A stretch of DNA of 64,000 bases from Bacillus pumilus (GCF_024498355.1 NZ_CP101833.1:1035001-1099000); one strand, 5' to 3'. Positions 18,447 to 29,183 are shown, numbered from the stretch's first letter. The notes: generated from the letters alone by a model not told the origin. Numbers and translations: made by a program.

Positions 18447-21400
18447 CAGTACTTGGACGGATGACCAATGGGAAGCCATCGTTTCAGAAGGACAGGATAT
18501 CCTTGTTGCTGCTGCGGCGGGGTCAGGTAAAACGGCTGTCTTGGTTGAACGGCTGATTCGAAAAATGACCCGGCCTGAGGATCCAGTTGACGTAGACCGT
18601 CTGCTCGTTGTGACTTTTACAAATGCATCTGCGGCAGAAATGAAGCACCGGATCACTGAAGCACTTGAAAAAGAGTTATCCAAAAACCCAGGGTCACTTC
18701 ATATGAGAAGACAGCTGTCCCTCATGAATCGAGCCAATATTTCTACCTTGCACTCCTTTTGCTTGCAAGTTCTACGCACCTTTTATTATGAGATTGATCT
18801 TGATCCAGGCTTCCGTTTGGCTGATCAAACAGAAGGAGAATTATTAGGAGATGAAGTGTTAGATGAGCTGTTTGAAGATGAATATAAGGCTGGAAAGCCA
18901 GCATTCTTTGAACTGGTTGATCGTTACACATCGGATCGGCATGACTTAGATTTGCAATGGCTCGTGAAAAGAATTTATGAATTTTCTAGGTCTCATCCTT
19001 CTCCGGAGCAATGGATGCGGGCATTCCTTTCTCTTTATGATGTGGATGCACAAACAAAAGTAGAAAAATTACCATTTTATCCATATATAAGAGAGGATCT
19101 TTCTCTCGTTTTCCGGAGCTGTCAGGAGCTGCTCGAACGAGCTCTTACCCTATCAAAAGAGCCGGGTGGTCCAGCACCGAGAGCAGAGAATTTTATAGAT
19201 GATTTAGAGCAAGTACATGAATTAATCAGGCATCAAGATGATTTTGAGAAGCTTTATGAGCTCTTACCGAACATCAATTTTAAAAGGCTAAAGACGTGCA
19301 AAGGGGACGAATACGACCCTGTTCTGTTAGAAAAAGCCACAGAGGCACGCAATCAAGCGAAAAAACAATTAGAAAAGCTAAAAGATGAATACTTTATGCG
19401 CAGTCCTGCACAGCATTTAAATAGCTTGGCTGAAATGAAGCCAGTTGTTGAGACCCTTGTGGAGCTTGTCATCCAATTTGGAGAACGTTTCGAAAGAGCA
19501 AAACAAGAAAAATCAATCGTAGACTTTTCAGATTTAGAGCATTATTGCTTACGCATTTTAGCGAAGCAGGACGCGGAAGGAAATTTGATCGAAACAGAAG
19601 CAGCTAAATACTATCAACAGCAATTTGAAGAAGTGCTCGTTGATGAATACCAGGATACAAACCTTGTACAAGAAACGATTTTAAAGCTTGTGTCTAAAGG
19701 GGAACATCCTGCAGAAGGCAACCTTTTTATGGTTGGTGATGTAAAGCAGTCCATTTATCGGTTTAGACTGGCTGAGCCAATGCTCTTTTTAAACAAATAT
19801 AAACACTTTAAAACAGACGGCAATGAAACAGGTAAGAGAATTGATTTAAATAAAAACTTCCGTAGCCGTTCTGATGTTTTAGACTGTACGAACTTTTTGT
19901 TCAAACAGCTGATGGGGGAAACAGTTGGAGAAATTGAATATGATGAACAAGCTGAATTAAAGCTTGGGGCGAGTTATCCGCAAAGCAAAGATACAACGAC
20001 AGAAATGCTCCTTGTCCATCTAGATCAACATGAAGCGGAAAGCGACGAAGAACGAGAAGAACTAGAGACCGTGCAATTTGAGGCGAGGGTCATTGCAAAG
20101 AAAATAAAAGAATTGGTTGAACAGCCTTTTCAAGTGTACGATGCAAAACAGCAAATGACCCGCAACTTGCAATATCGAGATATCGTGATTTTGCTTCGTT
20201 CTATGCCGTGGGCCCCGCAAATGATGGAGGAATTGAAGAAGCAGGGAATCCCTGTGTATGCGAATCTTTCGTCAGGCTATTTCGAAGCAACAGAGGTGTC
20301 TGTGATTCTTTCTCTGTTAAAAGTAATCGATAATCCATATCAGGATATCCCGCTTGCAGCTGTTTTAAGATCACCTATTGTTCATTTAGACGAAAATGAA
20401 ATGGCACTTATGAGAACGAGTGATAAAAAAGGCACTTATTATGATGCTGTGAAGGCATTCATGAGTGTAACCCATTCTGATCACCCTACATGCAAAAAAC
20501 TAGAGAGATTCTTCCGATTTCTGCGTAAGTGGCGTGATTTCTCCATGAATCATTCGGTAGCAGAATTGATTTGGGAAGTGTACCGCGATACCCAGTATGT
20601 AGATTATGTTGGCGGGATGCCTGGCGGGAAGCAGAGGCAGGCAAATCTTCGTGCTCTTTATGATCGAGCAAAGCAGTATGAAAAGGCTGCCTTTAGAGGA
20701 CTGTTTCGATTCCTTCGTTTTATTGAAAGAATGCAAGAGCGTGGAGATGATCTTGGAGCAGCGAAAACGTTCAGTGAAACAGAGGACGTTGTTCGCATGA
20801 TGACGATTCACAGCAGTAAAGGTTTAGAATTTCCAGTTGTCTTTACCGCAGGACTCGGCAGGAACTTTAATATGATGGACTTAAACCAGTCCTACTTGCT
20901 CGATAAAGAACTAGGCTTTGGAAGCAAATATATTCATCCAGAGCTGAGAATTAGTTATGCGACATTACCGCTTGTGGCGATGAAAAAAAAGATGAGAAAA
21001 GAGTTATTATCTGAAGAGCTGAGGGTTCTATACGTGGCGCTTACAAGGGCCAAGGAAAAATTATTCCTTGTCGGCTCCGTCAAAAATCAGGTGAAAGCAT
21101 TAAGTAAATGGCAAAATGCCGCAAATGGAGAAGAGTGGCTCCTCCCTGATTTTGAACGATACCAAGCCAAAACTTACTTAGATTTTATAGGACCTGCTCT
21201 CATCCGTCATCAAGCGATGTCATCCATTTTAGAAGAAGCAGGCGATGTTGTTCTCTCACATCCATCATCATTCACCATCTCATTTACTCAAGCCTCAGAT
21301 CTTCTAAAAGAAGATGTGTCACTTGAAAAGAAGCAGCATGACGAAGTGGTACAAGCATTAATGGAAGGTCTTCCTGTTGAAGGACGTGGTGATTATGAAG

Positions 21401-22128
21401 AGGAGGTTGCCGAGAGACTCTCATGGAAATACCCATATGTAGCGGCCTCGCAAGTCGGTACAAAGCAGTCTGTCTCAGAGATAAAAAGGATGAAAGAAGT
21501 ACAGGATGAGTACAGTGTTCCTGCTTCTATTCGAAAAGCTCGTGCAACCTTGTATGACCGGCCGGCTTTTATGAAGAAAAAAACACTCACTGCCGCAGAA
21601 CAAGGTACTGCGATGCATACAGTCATGCAGCACATTCCGCTTCCTTCAGAAGAGCCTTATGATGAATCTCGTATAGAGCAGCTGCTCGATTCCTTGCAGC
21701 AGCGAGACTTACTAACAGATGAGCAAATCCTGTCTATTGATCGAGAAGGGATCATGGCCTTCTTTTCTACTTCTATTGGTCAAAAACTGCGGAAAGCGGA
21801 CTGGGTGAAACGAGAAGTGTCATTTAGTATGATTTTACCTGTCAAAGAGGTGTACAGCCATATTGATGCAGAGGATGAACCTGTGCTTATTCAAGGAATG
21901 ATTGATTGTTTGTTTGAAGTAGATGGAAAGCTTTATTTACTTGATTATAAAACAGATAGAGTGCAAGGCAGATATTCTGGCGGACTAGAGGCTGCCGAAT
22001 CGATTTTGAAAAAGCGCTATGAAACCCAATTAGCGTTATACGCAGCAGCAGTAGAACGTTTAACAAACAGATCATTAGAGGGGAAAATTCTCTATTTCTT
22101 CGATGGGAATTTAGAAATTTCTTTATAA
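18424..22128 (+). CDS. addA: ATP-dependent helicase/nuclease subunit AddA
   Basis: The 1234-residue UvrD-like superfamily 1 helicase has a C-terminal RecB-type nuclease. Walker A is [11 protein letters not shown] (about residues 28-38), motif II is LVDEYQDTN, motif [15 protein letters not shown], motif [15 protein letters not shown], and motif [14 protein letters not shown]. The nuclease motif LLDYKTDR is near residue 1173. With AddB it makes the recombination-ready 3' end for RecA. The start follows GAAGGAGAT and lies inside addB, so the two subunits are translationally coupled. Length and motifs are normal. Confidence 0.97.
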   Translation: MQIPKPNNSTWTDDQWEAIVSEGQDILVAAAAGSGKTAVLVERLIRKMTRPEDPVDVDRLLVVTFTNASAAEMKHRITEALEKELSKNPGSLHMRRQLSLMNRANISTLHSFCLQVLRTFYYEIDLDPGFRLADQTEGELLGDEVLDELFEDEYKAGKPAFFELVDRYTSDRHDLDLQWLVKRIYEFSRSHPSPEQWMRAFLSLYDVDAQTKVEKLPFYPYIREDLSLVFRSCQELLERALTLSKEPGGPAPRAENFIDDLEQVHELIRHQDDFEKLYELLPNINFKRLKTCKGDEYDPVLLEKATEARNQAKKQLEKLKDEYFMRSPAQHLNSLAEMKPVVETLVELVIQFGERFERAKQEKSIVDFSDLEHYCLRILAKQDAEGNLIETEAAKYYQQQFEEVLVDEYQDTNLVQETILKLVSKGEHPAEGNLFMVGDVKQSIYRFRLAEPMLFLNKYKHFKTDGNETGKRIDLNKNFRSRSDVLDCTNFLFKQLMGETVGEIEYDEQAELKLGASYPQSKDTTTEMLLVHLDQHEAESDEEREELETVQFEARVIAKKIKELVEQPFQVYDAKQQMTRNLQYRDIVILLRSMPWAPQMMEELKKQGIPVYANLSSGYFEATEVSVILSLLKVIDNPYQDIPLAAVLRSPIVHLDENEMALMRTSDKKGTYYDAVKAFMSVTHSDHPTCKKLERFFRFLRKWRDFSMNHSVAELIWEVYRDTQYVDYVGGMPGGKQRQANLRALYDRAKQYEKAAFRGLFRFLRFIERMQERGDDLGAAKTFSETEDVVRMMTIHSSKGLEFPVVFTAGLGRNFNMMDLNQSYLLDKELGFGSKYIHPELRISYATLPLVAMKKKMRKELLSEELRVLYVALTRAKEKLFLVGSVKNQVKALSKWQNAANGEEWLLPDFERYQAKTYLDFIGPALIRHQAMSSILEEAGDVVLSHPSSFTISFTQASDLLKEDVSLEKKQHDEVVQALMEGLPVEGRGDYEEEVAERLSWKYPYVAASQVGTKQSVSEIKRMKEVQDEYSVPASIRKARATLYDRPAFMKKKTLTAAEQGTAMHTVMQHIPLPSEEPYDESRIEQLLDSLQQRDLLTDEQILSIDREGIMAFFSTSIGQKLRKADWVKREVSFSMILPVKEVYSHIDAEDEPVLIQGMIDCLFEVDGKLYLLDYKTDRVQGRYSGGLEAAESILKKRYETQLALYAAAVERLTNRSLEGKILYFFDGNLEISL

Positions 22129-22154
22129 AAATAACGGAATGAGAGGTGAATCAC

Positions 22155-23330
22155 ATGAGGATTCTGCATACAGCGGATTGGCATCTCGGTAAAACCCTTG
22201 AAGGCCGAAGCCGGCTTGACGAGCAAGCTCAGTTTTTAGATGAACTGTATCAAATCGTCAAAGACGAACAAATTGATGTCATTGTGATGGCTGGTGATGC
22301 CTTTGATACAGTGAACCCACCTGCTAGAGCAGAGCAGCTTTTTTATGAAAGTCTGTCTGCATTATCTGATAAAGGAAAGCGTCAGGTTGTGGTCATCTCA
22401 GGCAACCATGATAATCCGGATCGCTTATCAGCCGCATCTCCTTTAACAAATGATCAGGGGATTCATTTAATTGGCTATCCGACAAATGACATGATCCGCG
22501 TCAATGTTCCTTCTTCAAGTGAACGTCTATCCATTGCAGCACTCGCTTATCCGTCCGAGGCGAGGCTAAACGAGGTGCTGGCTGAAACATTTGAAGAGAA
22601 ACTGCTTCGTGATCATTACAATTTAAAAATACAACAAGCGTTTCAACATTTAAGTGCTCAATTCCAAGCTGATACCGTCAATATCGCAACGAGCCATATT
22701 TATGTGGCAGGAGGAAGTCAAACAGATTCAGAAAGACCGATTGAAGTAGGAGGTGCATATACCGTTGCGGCTGAAAGTCTTCCCGAAGCCGCATGTTATG
22801 TCGCACTTGGTCATTTGCATCGTCCGCAAACTATCAAACGTGCCAAAACGATTGCCCGCTATTCTGGATCACCGCTTGCTTATAGCTTTTCAGAGTCAGG
22901 CTATGCCAAATCAGTCACCATTGTAGATGCAAAGCCTAATGAAAAAGCAAGCTGGAAAGAAGTGTTTTTATCAAGCGGTAAACCACTTGTGAAGTGGAAG
23001 GCGACTGAGGGGCTGAGTCAAGTACACGAGTGGCTAGATGAGAAACGGGATCTTCATGCCTGGATTGATTTAGAGATTCATTTAACAGATCAACTGTCAA
23101 TTGAAGAGATCCATCAGCTCCGAAAGCAGCATAGTGGTTTTGTCCACATTAGACCAAAGTTCAAAGAATTAGAGAAAATAGAAGAAGAAAAACAAGTGGA
23201 AAAGCTCTCAATCGAAGAGCGATTCGTGAAATTTTATGAACGCCAGACAGGTGGCGGTCTGCCTGATGAAAAAACAGTCAAGCTGTTTTTAGAGCTTGCC
23301 AATGACATGCAAGAGGAGGAAGCGACTTGA
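22155..23330 (+). CDS. sbcD: Exonuclease subunit SbcD
   Basis: The 391-residue Mre11-type phosphodiesterase has the metal-binding motifs in order: LHTADWHLGK, VMAGDAFDTVNP, ISGNHDNPDR, ATSHIYV and ALGHLHRPQ. With SbcC it forms the complex that opens hairpins and removes proteins from DNA ends. The ATG at 22155 is chosen because AGAGGTG lies six bases upstream and the length equals that of B. subtilis SbcD; the GTG at 22146 abuts the ribosome binding site. It overlaps sbcC by four bases. Confidence 0.96.
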   Translation: MRILHTADWHLGKTLEGRSRLDEQAQFLDELYQIVKDEQIDVIVMAGDAFDTVNPPARAEQLFYESLSALSDKGKRQVVVISGNHDNPDRLSAASPLTNDQGIHLIGYPTNDMIRVNVPSSSERLSIAALAYPSEARLNEVLAETFEEKLLRDHYNLKIQQAFQHLSAQFQADTVNIATSHIYVAGGSQTDSERPIEVGGAYTVAAESLPEAACYVALGHLHRPQTIKRAKTIARYSGSPLAYSFSESGYAKSVTIVDAKPNEKASWKEVFLSSGKPLVKWKATEGLSQVHEWLDEKRDLHAWIDLEIHLTDQLSIEEIHQLRKQHSGFVHIRPKFKELEKIEEEKQVEKLSIEERFVKFYERQTGGGLPDEKTVKLFLELANDMQEEEAT

Positions 23331-26300
23331 AGCCGATCACGCTAACCATTAAAGGACTTCATAGCTTCAGAGAAGAACAAATCATTGACTTTAGCTCTTT
23401 ATGTGATGCAGGTGTGTTCGGCATCTTTGGACCGACAGGAAGCGGAAAGTCATCCATATTAGATGCCATGACACTAGCACTCTATGGCAAAGTTGAACGT
23501 GCGTTAAATAATACACATGGTATTTTGAACCAAGCTGAAGAAAAACTGTCGGTTTCCTTTACATTCGCTTTGCAAAAGGAGCATCACATTTCTTATAAAG
23601 TCGAACGTGCTTTCAAGCGAGCAGATGAAATGAAGGTCAGAACGACATTATGCCGGCTGATTGAAATCAGTGATACGCAGACAGTTCTTGCAGATAAAGC
23701 GAGTGAGGTCAATCGTAAAATAGAAGAATTACTTGGATTAACAATTGATGATTTTACGAGAGCGGTTGTCTTACCACAAGGAAAGTTTGCAGAATTCCTT
23801 TCATTGAAAGGAGCCGACAGACGCCAAATGCTTCAGCGTTTGTTTAATCTAGAAAAGTATGGTGATCAGCTCGTCAAGCGTTTGCGGGCAAAGGCTCAGA
23901 ACCAGTATGGGCAGAAAAATGAACTGCTGGCTGAACTGAATGGCTTAGGAGAAGCTGGCCCAGAGGCATTAGCGCAAGCGAAGGAAGCCGCTAAGCAGGC
24001 AAAGGCCATTTTTCATGAGAAAAAACAAATGCGGGACGAAGCGTTAACTGCTTTTACAAAGGCGCAAGCGATTTGGCAGTATCAAAAAGAACTAGAGGCA
24101 TATGAGACTGAACAAAACAAGCTCAACCTGTTGGCACCAACGATGGAAGAGAAAAAAACTCAACTCAACATCGCGGAGCAAGCAGAGACATTAAAGCCCT
24201 ATGCGGATGCATTAACAAAGGCTGAAAAGCAGCTTTCTCAAGCGTCAAAAGAGAAGCAAGAAGCAGAAAAACAGTTACTTCATCAACGAACGATCTATGA
24301 ACAAATGACGCAGGAGTATGAGCGAGCCCGGCAGACAAAAATAGAGACTGAGCCAGCGCTTCTTCAAAAGAAAGAACAGCTGATTCAGTTAAAGGAAATT
24401 GAACGTAAAAAAGAGGCGGCTCTTCAGGAAAAGACGGGGCTAGAGCAGCAAAAAAATGAAAAAGCGCAGCAATTGATACAAAAAAAAGCAGAAGCAGAGA
24501 ATCTCCAATCTCTATTAGAGCGTGCACTGACGAAACAAACACAGCTGAAGCGTGAGCTGGAGCCATTACAAGTCTCTGTAAAAGAGCGGAAAAGTGTACA
24601 GGAGGCTTTGCGTTTAAGTGAAAATGTTCAAAGAATCAATCAGAACATTCAAAAGGAAGAACAAAAGATTGGGGAGCTAAAAAAGCGATCCTCACAGGCT
24701 GCAGAAGCTTATGAAAAGCTTCAAAAACAGCAAAAAGACCATCACGAAAAAATAGACCAGTCGTTTCAAGCGATTGAACAACTCTATTTTTATGTATGTG
24801 AATTTGAGCGAGCTCTTACAGAATGGAGTAAGAGAGAACAAAATCAGAAGCTCGAAAAATTAAAACAGCGTGATGCTGTAAGGGCAGCAGAATTAAGAAA
24901 AGAATTAGCGGCAGAGCTTGTAGATGGTGAGCCATGTCCCGTTTGTGGGTCGATTCATCATGATCCAAAAGCTGCGATAGCCAATGACCATGAAGAAACT
25001 GTTACCCAAATCGATGAAGTCATTCAAAGAATAGACAAAGAGCTCAAGCAAGCAGAGGAATATGCTAGAGACATGTATGCCGCAAAGCAGCTGCTAGAAA
25101 CGTATGCCAATCAATTAGTAAAGCAGTTCGCCTTTTTATCTCAAAAAGCCCCCGGTGCGGAGGTAGCTGCAGCAGTAGAAGCAGTGCAAAATCCGCAGTC
25201 CTTGCAGCATCTGATTCAAGAATGGAAAGCCATGAAACAAGATATTCAAGAAGTTGAACGTAAACGTGCTCGTTTAATGGATGAAACCCGTGATCAGGCA
25301 GCAGAGATGAACAAAATGGAAGATCAATTGACATTTGAACAGCAGCGTATTCAAGAATTAGAGGTACTGATCAAGGAGCTTCAATCTGAGCTTTCAGAGC
25401 AAACAACACAATTTGAGCAGGCCTTCCCGCACTTTATATTGAGCCAAGTGCAAGAGATGCAAAAGCAAATCGATGAAAAGGACCAACAAGCAGAAGGCTA
25501 TAAAGAACGTATTGAGAAAAGTATTTCGTTTTTAGAAGAAAAACAGCAGATAAAAGAGCAGCTGCAAACAACCACATACGATTTAGAGAAGGAGCTAGAT
25601 AAACTAGCGCATCAGCTAGAAAGTCAGCAGCAGCTCATCCATCAATATGAAACAGATATAGGGCGATATCCATTAAAAGCTGCCTCTATTTCTGATGAAC
25701 TGATCGAGGTTGAACAGTCTCTTAGTCATCTAAATGAAAAAGAACAGCAATCGTACCAGCAATTAAAGCATACGCAGCAACTGTTTAGTGAGGCGCAAAG
25801 CCATTTTTCAAGCAGTGAGCGTCAACTCCAAGAGGCTAACCAGCGAAAACAAGAAGCTGAAGCAGCATGGCAAAAAGAAACAGAGACTTCTCCTTTTCAT
25901 AAGCCGCAGGAGATTGAGTCTGCTTTCATGGATCGAGCAGTACGTCATACGGTCAAACAGGAAATTGAAGAATTTGAGGATAAAAGAAAGCAGTGTGCTG
26001 CAAACTTAAAGCGAATTTCTGAACTGCTGAAAGAGGAGTCTCTAGATGAAGAGCAGTGGACAGAGGTTCAATTAAGAAAAGAAGCGGCAGAAAAGGCACT
26101 TGAAGAAGCAACAGTGATGAGCGGGTCTGCACATGAACACCTGCGTGTGATTGAAGAAAATCATCAGCGATTTGCAAGTATTCATGAACGCTTGGAAGGA
26201 CTACAGCAAGAAATTGATCGGCTCGATAAGCTGCAAACTGTTTTTAAAGGGAATACATTTGTTGAGTTCCTAGCAGAAGAACAGTTAGAAAGTGTCAGCC

Positions 26301-26722
26301 GTGATGCATCAGCCCGTCTAGGCATTTTGACGAGACAAAGGTATGCAATTGAAGTCGACTCAGAAGGCGGTTTTGTGATGCGTGATGATGCCAATGGCGG
26401 CGTTAGACGCCCAGTGTCCAGCTTGTCTGGCGGAGAAACCTTCCTGACGTCATTGGCGCTTGCGCTTGCTCTTTCAGCGCAAATCCAGCTGAGAGGTGAG
26501 TTCCCGCTGCAATTCTTCTTCCTTGATGAAGGGTTCGGTACACTCGATCAAGACTTGTTGGATACGGTGATTACTGCACTAGAGAAACTACAGTCTCAAA
26601 ATTTAGCAGTTGGTGTGATCAGCCATGTGGAAGAATTGAAGATGAGACTGCCGAAGAAACTGATTGTCCACCCAGCAGATCCAAGCGGGAAAGGGACAAC
26701 AGTATCAATGGAATTAATGTAA
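23327..26722 (+). CDS. sbcC: Exonuclease subunit SbcC
   Basis: The 1131-residue Rad50/SMC-like ATPase has Walker A GPTGSGKSS at about residue 35, two long coiled coils (about 190-530 and 560-960), a zinc-hook CPVCG at about 539, the ABC signature SSLSGGETFL, and Walker B FFLDEGFGTLD at about 1064. It pairs with SbcD and bridges DNA ends through the hook. The start is a TTG after AGGAGGAAGCGAC, inside the sbcD stop region. It is the last large gene of the repair operon. Confidence 0.96.
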   Translation: MKPITLTIKGLHSFREEQIIDFSSLCDAGVFGIFGPTGSGKSSILDAMTLALYGKVERALNNTHGILNQAEEKLSVSFTFALQKEHHISYKVERAFKRADEMKVRTTLCRLIEISDTQTVLADKASEVNRKIEELLGLTIDDFTRAVVLPQGKFAEFLSLKGADRRQMLQRLFNLEKYGDQLVKRLRAKAQNQYGQKNELLAELNGLGEAGPEALAQAKEAAKQAKAIFHEKKQMRDEALTAFTKAQAIWQYQKELEAYETEQNKLNLLAPTMEEKKTQLNIAEQAETLKPYADALTKAEKQLSQASKEKQEAEKQLLHQRTIYEQMTQEYERARQTKIETEPALLQKKEQLIQLKEIERKKEAALQEKTGLEQQKNEKAQQLIQKKAEAENLQSLLERALTKQTQLKRELEPLQVSVKERKSVQEALRLSENVQRINQNIQKEEQKIGELKKRSSQAAEAYEKLQKQQKDHHEKIDQSFQAIEQLYFYVCEFERALTEWSKREQNQKLEKLKQRDAVRAAELRKELAAELVDGEPCPVCGSIHHDPKAAIANDHEETVTQIDEVIQRIDKELKQAEEYARDMYAAKQLLETYANQLVKQFAFLSQKAPGAEVAAAVEAVQNPQSLQHLIQEWKAMKQDIQEVERKRARLMDETRDQAAEMNKMEDQLTFEQQRIQELEVLIKELQSELSEQTTQFEQAFPHFILSQVQEMQKQIDEKDQQAEGYKERIEKSISFLEEKQQIKEQLQTTTYDLEKELDKLAHQLESQQQLIHQYETDIGRYPLKAASISDELIEVEQSLSHLNEKEQQSYQQLKHTQQLFSEAQSHFSSSERQLQEANQRKQEAEAAWQKETETSPFHKPQEIESAFMDRAVRHTVKQEIEEFEDKRKQCAANLKRISELLKEESLDEEQWTEVQLRKEAAEKALEEATVMSGSAHEHLRVIEENHQRFASIHERLEGLQQEIDRLDKLQTVFKGNTFVEFLAEEQLESVSRDASARLGILTRQRYAIEVDSEGGFVMRDDANGGVRRPVSSLSGGETFLTSLALALALSAQIQLRGEFPLQFFFLDEGFGTLDQDLLDTVITALEKLQSQNLAVGVISHVEELKMRLPKKLIVHPADPSGKGTTVSMELM

Positions 26723-26741
26723 ATGTTGAGGTGATGACAGG

Positions 26742-27041
26742 GTGGCAAAGCAAACGATTGGATTATGTGAGCTGTGCGGAAGACAAGATGTCCTGCTCAC
26801 GGAACACCACTTAACGCCAAGAGAAGAAGGTGGGGCATTTTTACCGACTGCCTTCCTGTGCATCTCTTGCCATAAACAAGTGCATGCCCTTTTTACAAAC
26901 CAGGAGCTTGCCGCACGTTTGAACACGCTTGATGCGCTAAGACAAGATGAAAACCTTGTTCCGTACATCAAATGGATTCGAAAACAGCCGGCAAGCAAGC
27001 TGGTCAAAACAAAAAAATCGAGACAACGCAGAAAGAAATAA
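26742..27041 (+). CDS. yisB: HNH-type zinc protein YisB
   Basis: The 99-residue basic protein has CxxC pairs (Cys9/Cys12, CELCG, and CISCHK near residue 46) around LLTEHHLTPREEGG, the layout of an HNH endonuclease-like domain. Conserved downstream of sbcC in Bacillus, it may act on DNA, but its role is not established. The start is a GTG 20 bases after sbcC. It ends with a very basic KTKKSRQRRKK tail. Confidence 0.85.
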   Translation: MAKQTIGLCELCGRQDVLLTEHHLTPREEGGAFLPTAFLCISCHKQVHALFTNQELAARLNTLDALRQDENLVPYIKWIRKQPASKLVKTKKSRQRRKK

Positions 27042-27046
27042 GCATA

Positions 27047-27090
27047 AAAAAGCACTCCTCTAAATGAAATGAGCGTAGAGGAGTCGCTTT
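27047..27090. terminator. Terminator between yisB and gerPF
   Basis: The stem ACTCCTCT / AGAGGAGT is extended by AGC/GCT on either side, between convergent genes. T-runs are short on both strands, but the position fits a bidirectional terminator. Confidence 0.7.
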
Positions 27091-27307
27091 ATGCATTGCC
27101 TACCATATTCTGATCATTTAAGTCAGGATCCACATAGTTGGTGGCGCTAATGCCATTATTTAATATCAAGAAATCTCCGGTATTCCCCGCTCCAGAGCCT
27201 AAAGCAGATTTTGACGAACTTTTAGGCGAAAGGTAAAATGAGTCACCGACGTTTACGACGCCTCCAGAAATAGAGTTAATGTAAATGGGTCCGACAATTG
27301 CTGGCAT
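27089..27307 (-). CDS. gerPF: Spore germination protein GerPF
   Basis: This 72-residue protein is a paralogue of GerPA, sharing the start MPAIVG and the pattern GGVVNVGDSFYLSPKS…GAGNTGDFLILNN. GerP proteins form a layer at the inner spore coat needed for germinants to reach their receptors. The ATG at 27307 follows AAAGGA by eight bases; the longer reading from 27316 places the start inside the ribosome binding site. It is separated from gerPE by 83 bases, the widest gap in the operon. Confidence 0.93.
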   Translation of the reverse strand: MPAIVGPIYINSISGGVVNVGDSFYLSPKSSSKSALGSGAGNTGDFLILNNGISATNYVDPDLNDQNMVGNA

Positions 27308-27390
27308 AATCGACATCCTTTATTCGAAGTCATATCATCATCATATGCGCAGGTAGGTCCACTTGTGAGTTTGGCGGACTTTCGTCGTTG

Positions 27391-27768
27391 CTAAATACTA
27401 AATAACTGTCGAATATGCTTCACTCGCGCAACGCCATTCATTCTACACGTAGAGCCAATTTGAAATACAGAGGATGACGACACCCCTTCTACATGTATCG
27501 AAGAAACTTTAATAACCGGCTTTTCATGGTGAAATGCCGTTCTAACTGATCGTTCTGGCAGCATCAATGGAATGGGCTCATAATACACTTCAAATTCTTT
27601 TGCATCTAAGTTTTCTGCTTCATTCCCATAAAACAAACTAATCGTTCGTTGAACAGCCAGCACCTTGATCTTCGGGCATAGCTCCTGTGTATCACCAATT
27701 TGAACTACACTCGAAATCCCGACAGAATTCACCTTCGTGAACTTCACTTGAGATGTGCGCTTCATCAT
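27391..27768 (-). CDS. gerPE: Spore germination protein GerPE
   Basis: The 125-residue protein has two copies of the GerP-type motif: VNSVGISSVVQIGDTQEL near the start and VEGVSSSSVFQIGSTCRM near the end. It belongs to the GerP permeability layer of the spore coat. Its ATG shares one base with the gerPD stop (TAATG), so translation is probably coupled. Confidence 0.93.
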   Translation of the reverse strand: MMKRTSQVKFTKVNSVGISSVVQIGDTQELCPKIKVLAVQRTISLFYGNEAENLDAKEFEVYYEPIPLMLPERSVRTAFHHEKPVIKVSSIHVEGVSSSSVFQIGSTCRMNGVARVKHIRQLFSI

Positions 27769-27944
27769 TATTGAGGTGACAGAGGAACAAACGGGCCGAT
27801 AATAAGAGATTCTGGCGGTGTATCGAAAATCGAGGATAATTGTACATGGTCTGTGTCCCCGATGATAAATAGAGAAGAGGACGATACCCCAACTACTTTA
27901 ATGCTTCCGGTCTCGATGTTGCGGTTGACAACTGTGAAATTCAT
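27768..27944 (-). CDS. gerPD: Spore germination protein GerPD
   Basis: The 58-codon gene was read from the reverse strand: it begins MNFTVVNRNIETGSIKVVG, has the GerP motif VSSSSLFIIGDT, and continues DTPPESLIIGPFVPLSPQ to the stop. Start and stop overlap the genes on both sides: ATGA with the gerPC end and TAATG with the gerPE start. GGAGAGG lies upstream within gerPC. It is required with the other GerP proteins for germinant access. Confidence 0.92.
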   Translation of the reverse strand: MNFTVVNRNIETGSIKVVGVSSSSLFIIGDTDHVQLSSIFDTPPESLIIGPFVPLSPQ

Positions 27945-28555
27945 CCGTTTTCCTCTCCTTTCGTTTCACTTGGAATATGGGCTAAAAAATGCTCAATCGC
28001 CCGCTTCACATCATGTTTCACATATTCAGCAATTTGCTCTGAACGCTGCAGCGGGGTCATATCTTCCCGTTGTGGCAGCTGTCCCGCATAGTATTTGATT
28101 CTGCTGTCAATTTGTTTTCGAATGTCCTCAATGATATGGTGTTTATTGCTTTCATCAAGAGAGCCTTCATATCGCTCCTCTAGTTCTTCAAGAAGTTCTG
28201 GTGCTTCTTCATTTAAAAATGCATCGACAAGCTGGCGTGTTTGATTGAAAAATTGATCAGCCATTTCTTGCTGCATCATTCCAATTCCCGGGGTTGTTGT
28301 TTGGCCTACTTCAAAATTTTGAACACTGTTTGGATCAGATGGATTGAGGCCAATATTCAATGTACCTTCCAGCCGCTCGATTTTCAGTTGATCAAATTGA
28401 TAATCAATCCGTTCAATATTCGTTGTCGGTTTATCTTTGATCATTTGTATTTCCTGCTGAAGCTCGTTAAGCTTTTTTTCAAGCATCATGATTTGTTGTG
28501 TTTGCTTTTGAATGATGCCATACACTTGTGAAGCGTTGCTTTGATAGTCATACAT
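27941..28555 (-). CDS. gerPC: Spore germination protein GerPC
   Basis: The 204-residue protein is the only large, non-motif member of the GerP set. A predicted coiled coil covers about residues 10-45 (QKQTQQIMMLEKKLNELQQE), followed by a helical, acidic second half (NEEAPELLEELEERYEG). It lacks the IGDT-type motif of the other GerP proteins. The start follows GGAGGTGTATGTAA. It is coupled to gerPD by a four-base overlap. Confidence 0.93.
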   Translation of the reverse strand: MYDYQSNASQVYGIIQKQTQQIMMLEKKLNELQQEIQMIKDKPTTNIERIDYQFDQLKIERLEGTLNIGLNPSDPNSVQNFEVGQTTTPGIGMMQQEMADQFFNQTRQLVDAFLNEEAPELLEELEERYEGSLDESNKHHIIEDIRKQIDSRIKYYAGQLPQREDMTPLQRSEQIAEYVKHDVKRAIEHFLAHIPSETKGEENG

Positions 28556-28586
28556 TTACATACACCTCCGGGGATTGCAGATGAAC

Positions 28587-28820
28587 TTAAGTTGTTGGTG
28601 ACTGAAGCGGTACAAAAGGTACTGTGCTTGCGCCTTGAGATTCTTCAATTCCTTGTGAGCCTGCTGCGGCAGGTGCTGATTCTACGTAGCTGCCTGTGTT
28701 ATACAGGTTGGAAAGCGCCTTGATTGATCCAGCACTCCCAATTTGCAGAACAGATGAGTTACTCACAGACTCCACACGTAAATAATTAATTTGTATCGCT
28801 TGATTAATATAGAAGTTCAA
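28587..28820 (-). CDS. gerPB: Spore germination protein GerPB
   Basis: A 77-residue protein with the GerP motif INYLRVESVSNSSVLQIGSAG in the first half and a low-complexity Ser/Ala/Gly/Pro tail. It starts with TTG after AAGGAGTGAGAAACCG, 14 bases downstream of the gerPA stop. It is part of the GerP layer at the inner coat. Confidence 0.92.
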   Translation of the reverse strand: MNFYINQAIQINYLRVESVSNSSVLQIGSAGSIKALSNLYNTGSYVESAPAAAGSQGIEESQGASTVPFVPLQSPTT

Positions 28821-28834
28821 CGGTTTCTCACTCC

Positions 28835-29056
28835 TTACAAGTTACCAACAAGCGGTTGATCAATGACATCACTGTCGTACGTATTTGTCACACTTTTATA
28901 GTTGCTAATGCGCAATTGATCACCAGTGTTAAAACTGCCTGCGCCAGCAAACGTTTTAACCTGACTATTTGGAGAAATGGTGATGCAGTCTCCAACATGA
29001 ACGACTCCGCTCGTTCCGACGGCATTTACTTTAAAGGCTCCAACAATAGCCGGCAT
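28835..29056 (-). CDS. gerPA: Spore germination protein GerPA
   Basis: The first gene of the gerPABCDEF operon. It encodes 73 residues beginning MPAIVGAF with the motif [16 protein letters not shown] and [16 protein letters not shown] place the start at 29056, which matches the length of B. subtilis GerPA; the ATG at 29068 overlaps AAAGGA. The protein helps germinants cross the coat. A SigK-type promoter is seen about 55 bases upstream. Confidence 0.92.
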   Translation of the reverse strand: MPAIVGAFKVNAVGTSGVVHVGDCITISPNSQVKTFAGAGSFNTGDQLRISNYKSVTNTYDSDVIDQPLVGNL

Positions 29057-29110
29057 AGCGGTGCACATCCTTTATAAAATTAGTGCGCTTTGATTTTGGG
29101 CGTTTCACCA

Positions 29111-29137
29111 TAGCTTATGATGGGTCTTTTAATGTGT
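29111..29137 (-). promoter_or_regulatory. SigK-type promoter of the gerP operon
   Basis: On the minus strand CATAAGCTA (29119-29111) fits the SigK -10 consensus CATAnnnTA exactly, with an AC dinucleotide 16 bases upstream as -35. B. subtilis gerP is SigK-dependent and expressed in the late mother cell. Confidence 0.75.
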
Positions 29138-29183
29138 GATTGTCTTTTTAAAAGCTTTTGATGAGAGGAATTAGGTGTATGGT

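Noticed and set aside
24165..24566. A 133-codon minus-strand frame within sbcC
   Set aside because: Arises from the low-complexity coiled-coil coding sequence (GAA/AAG/CAG codons) read in reverse; no start signals.
27692..27892. A 66-codon minus-strand frame in the gerP operon
   Set aside because: It runs out of frame across gerPD and gerPE; the true gene here is gerPD at 27768-27944.
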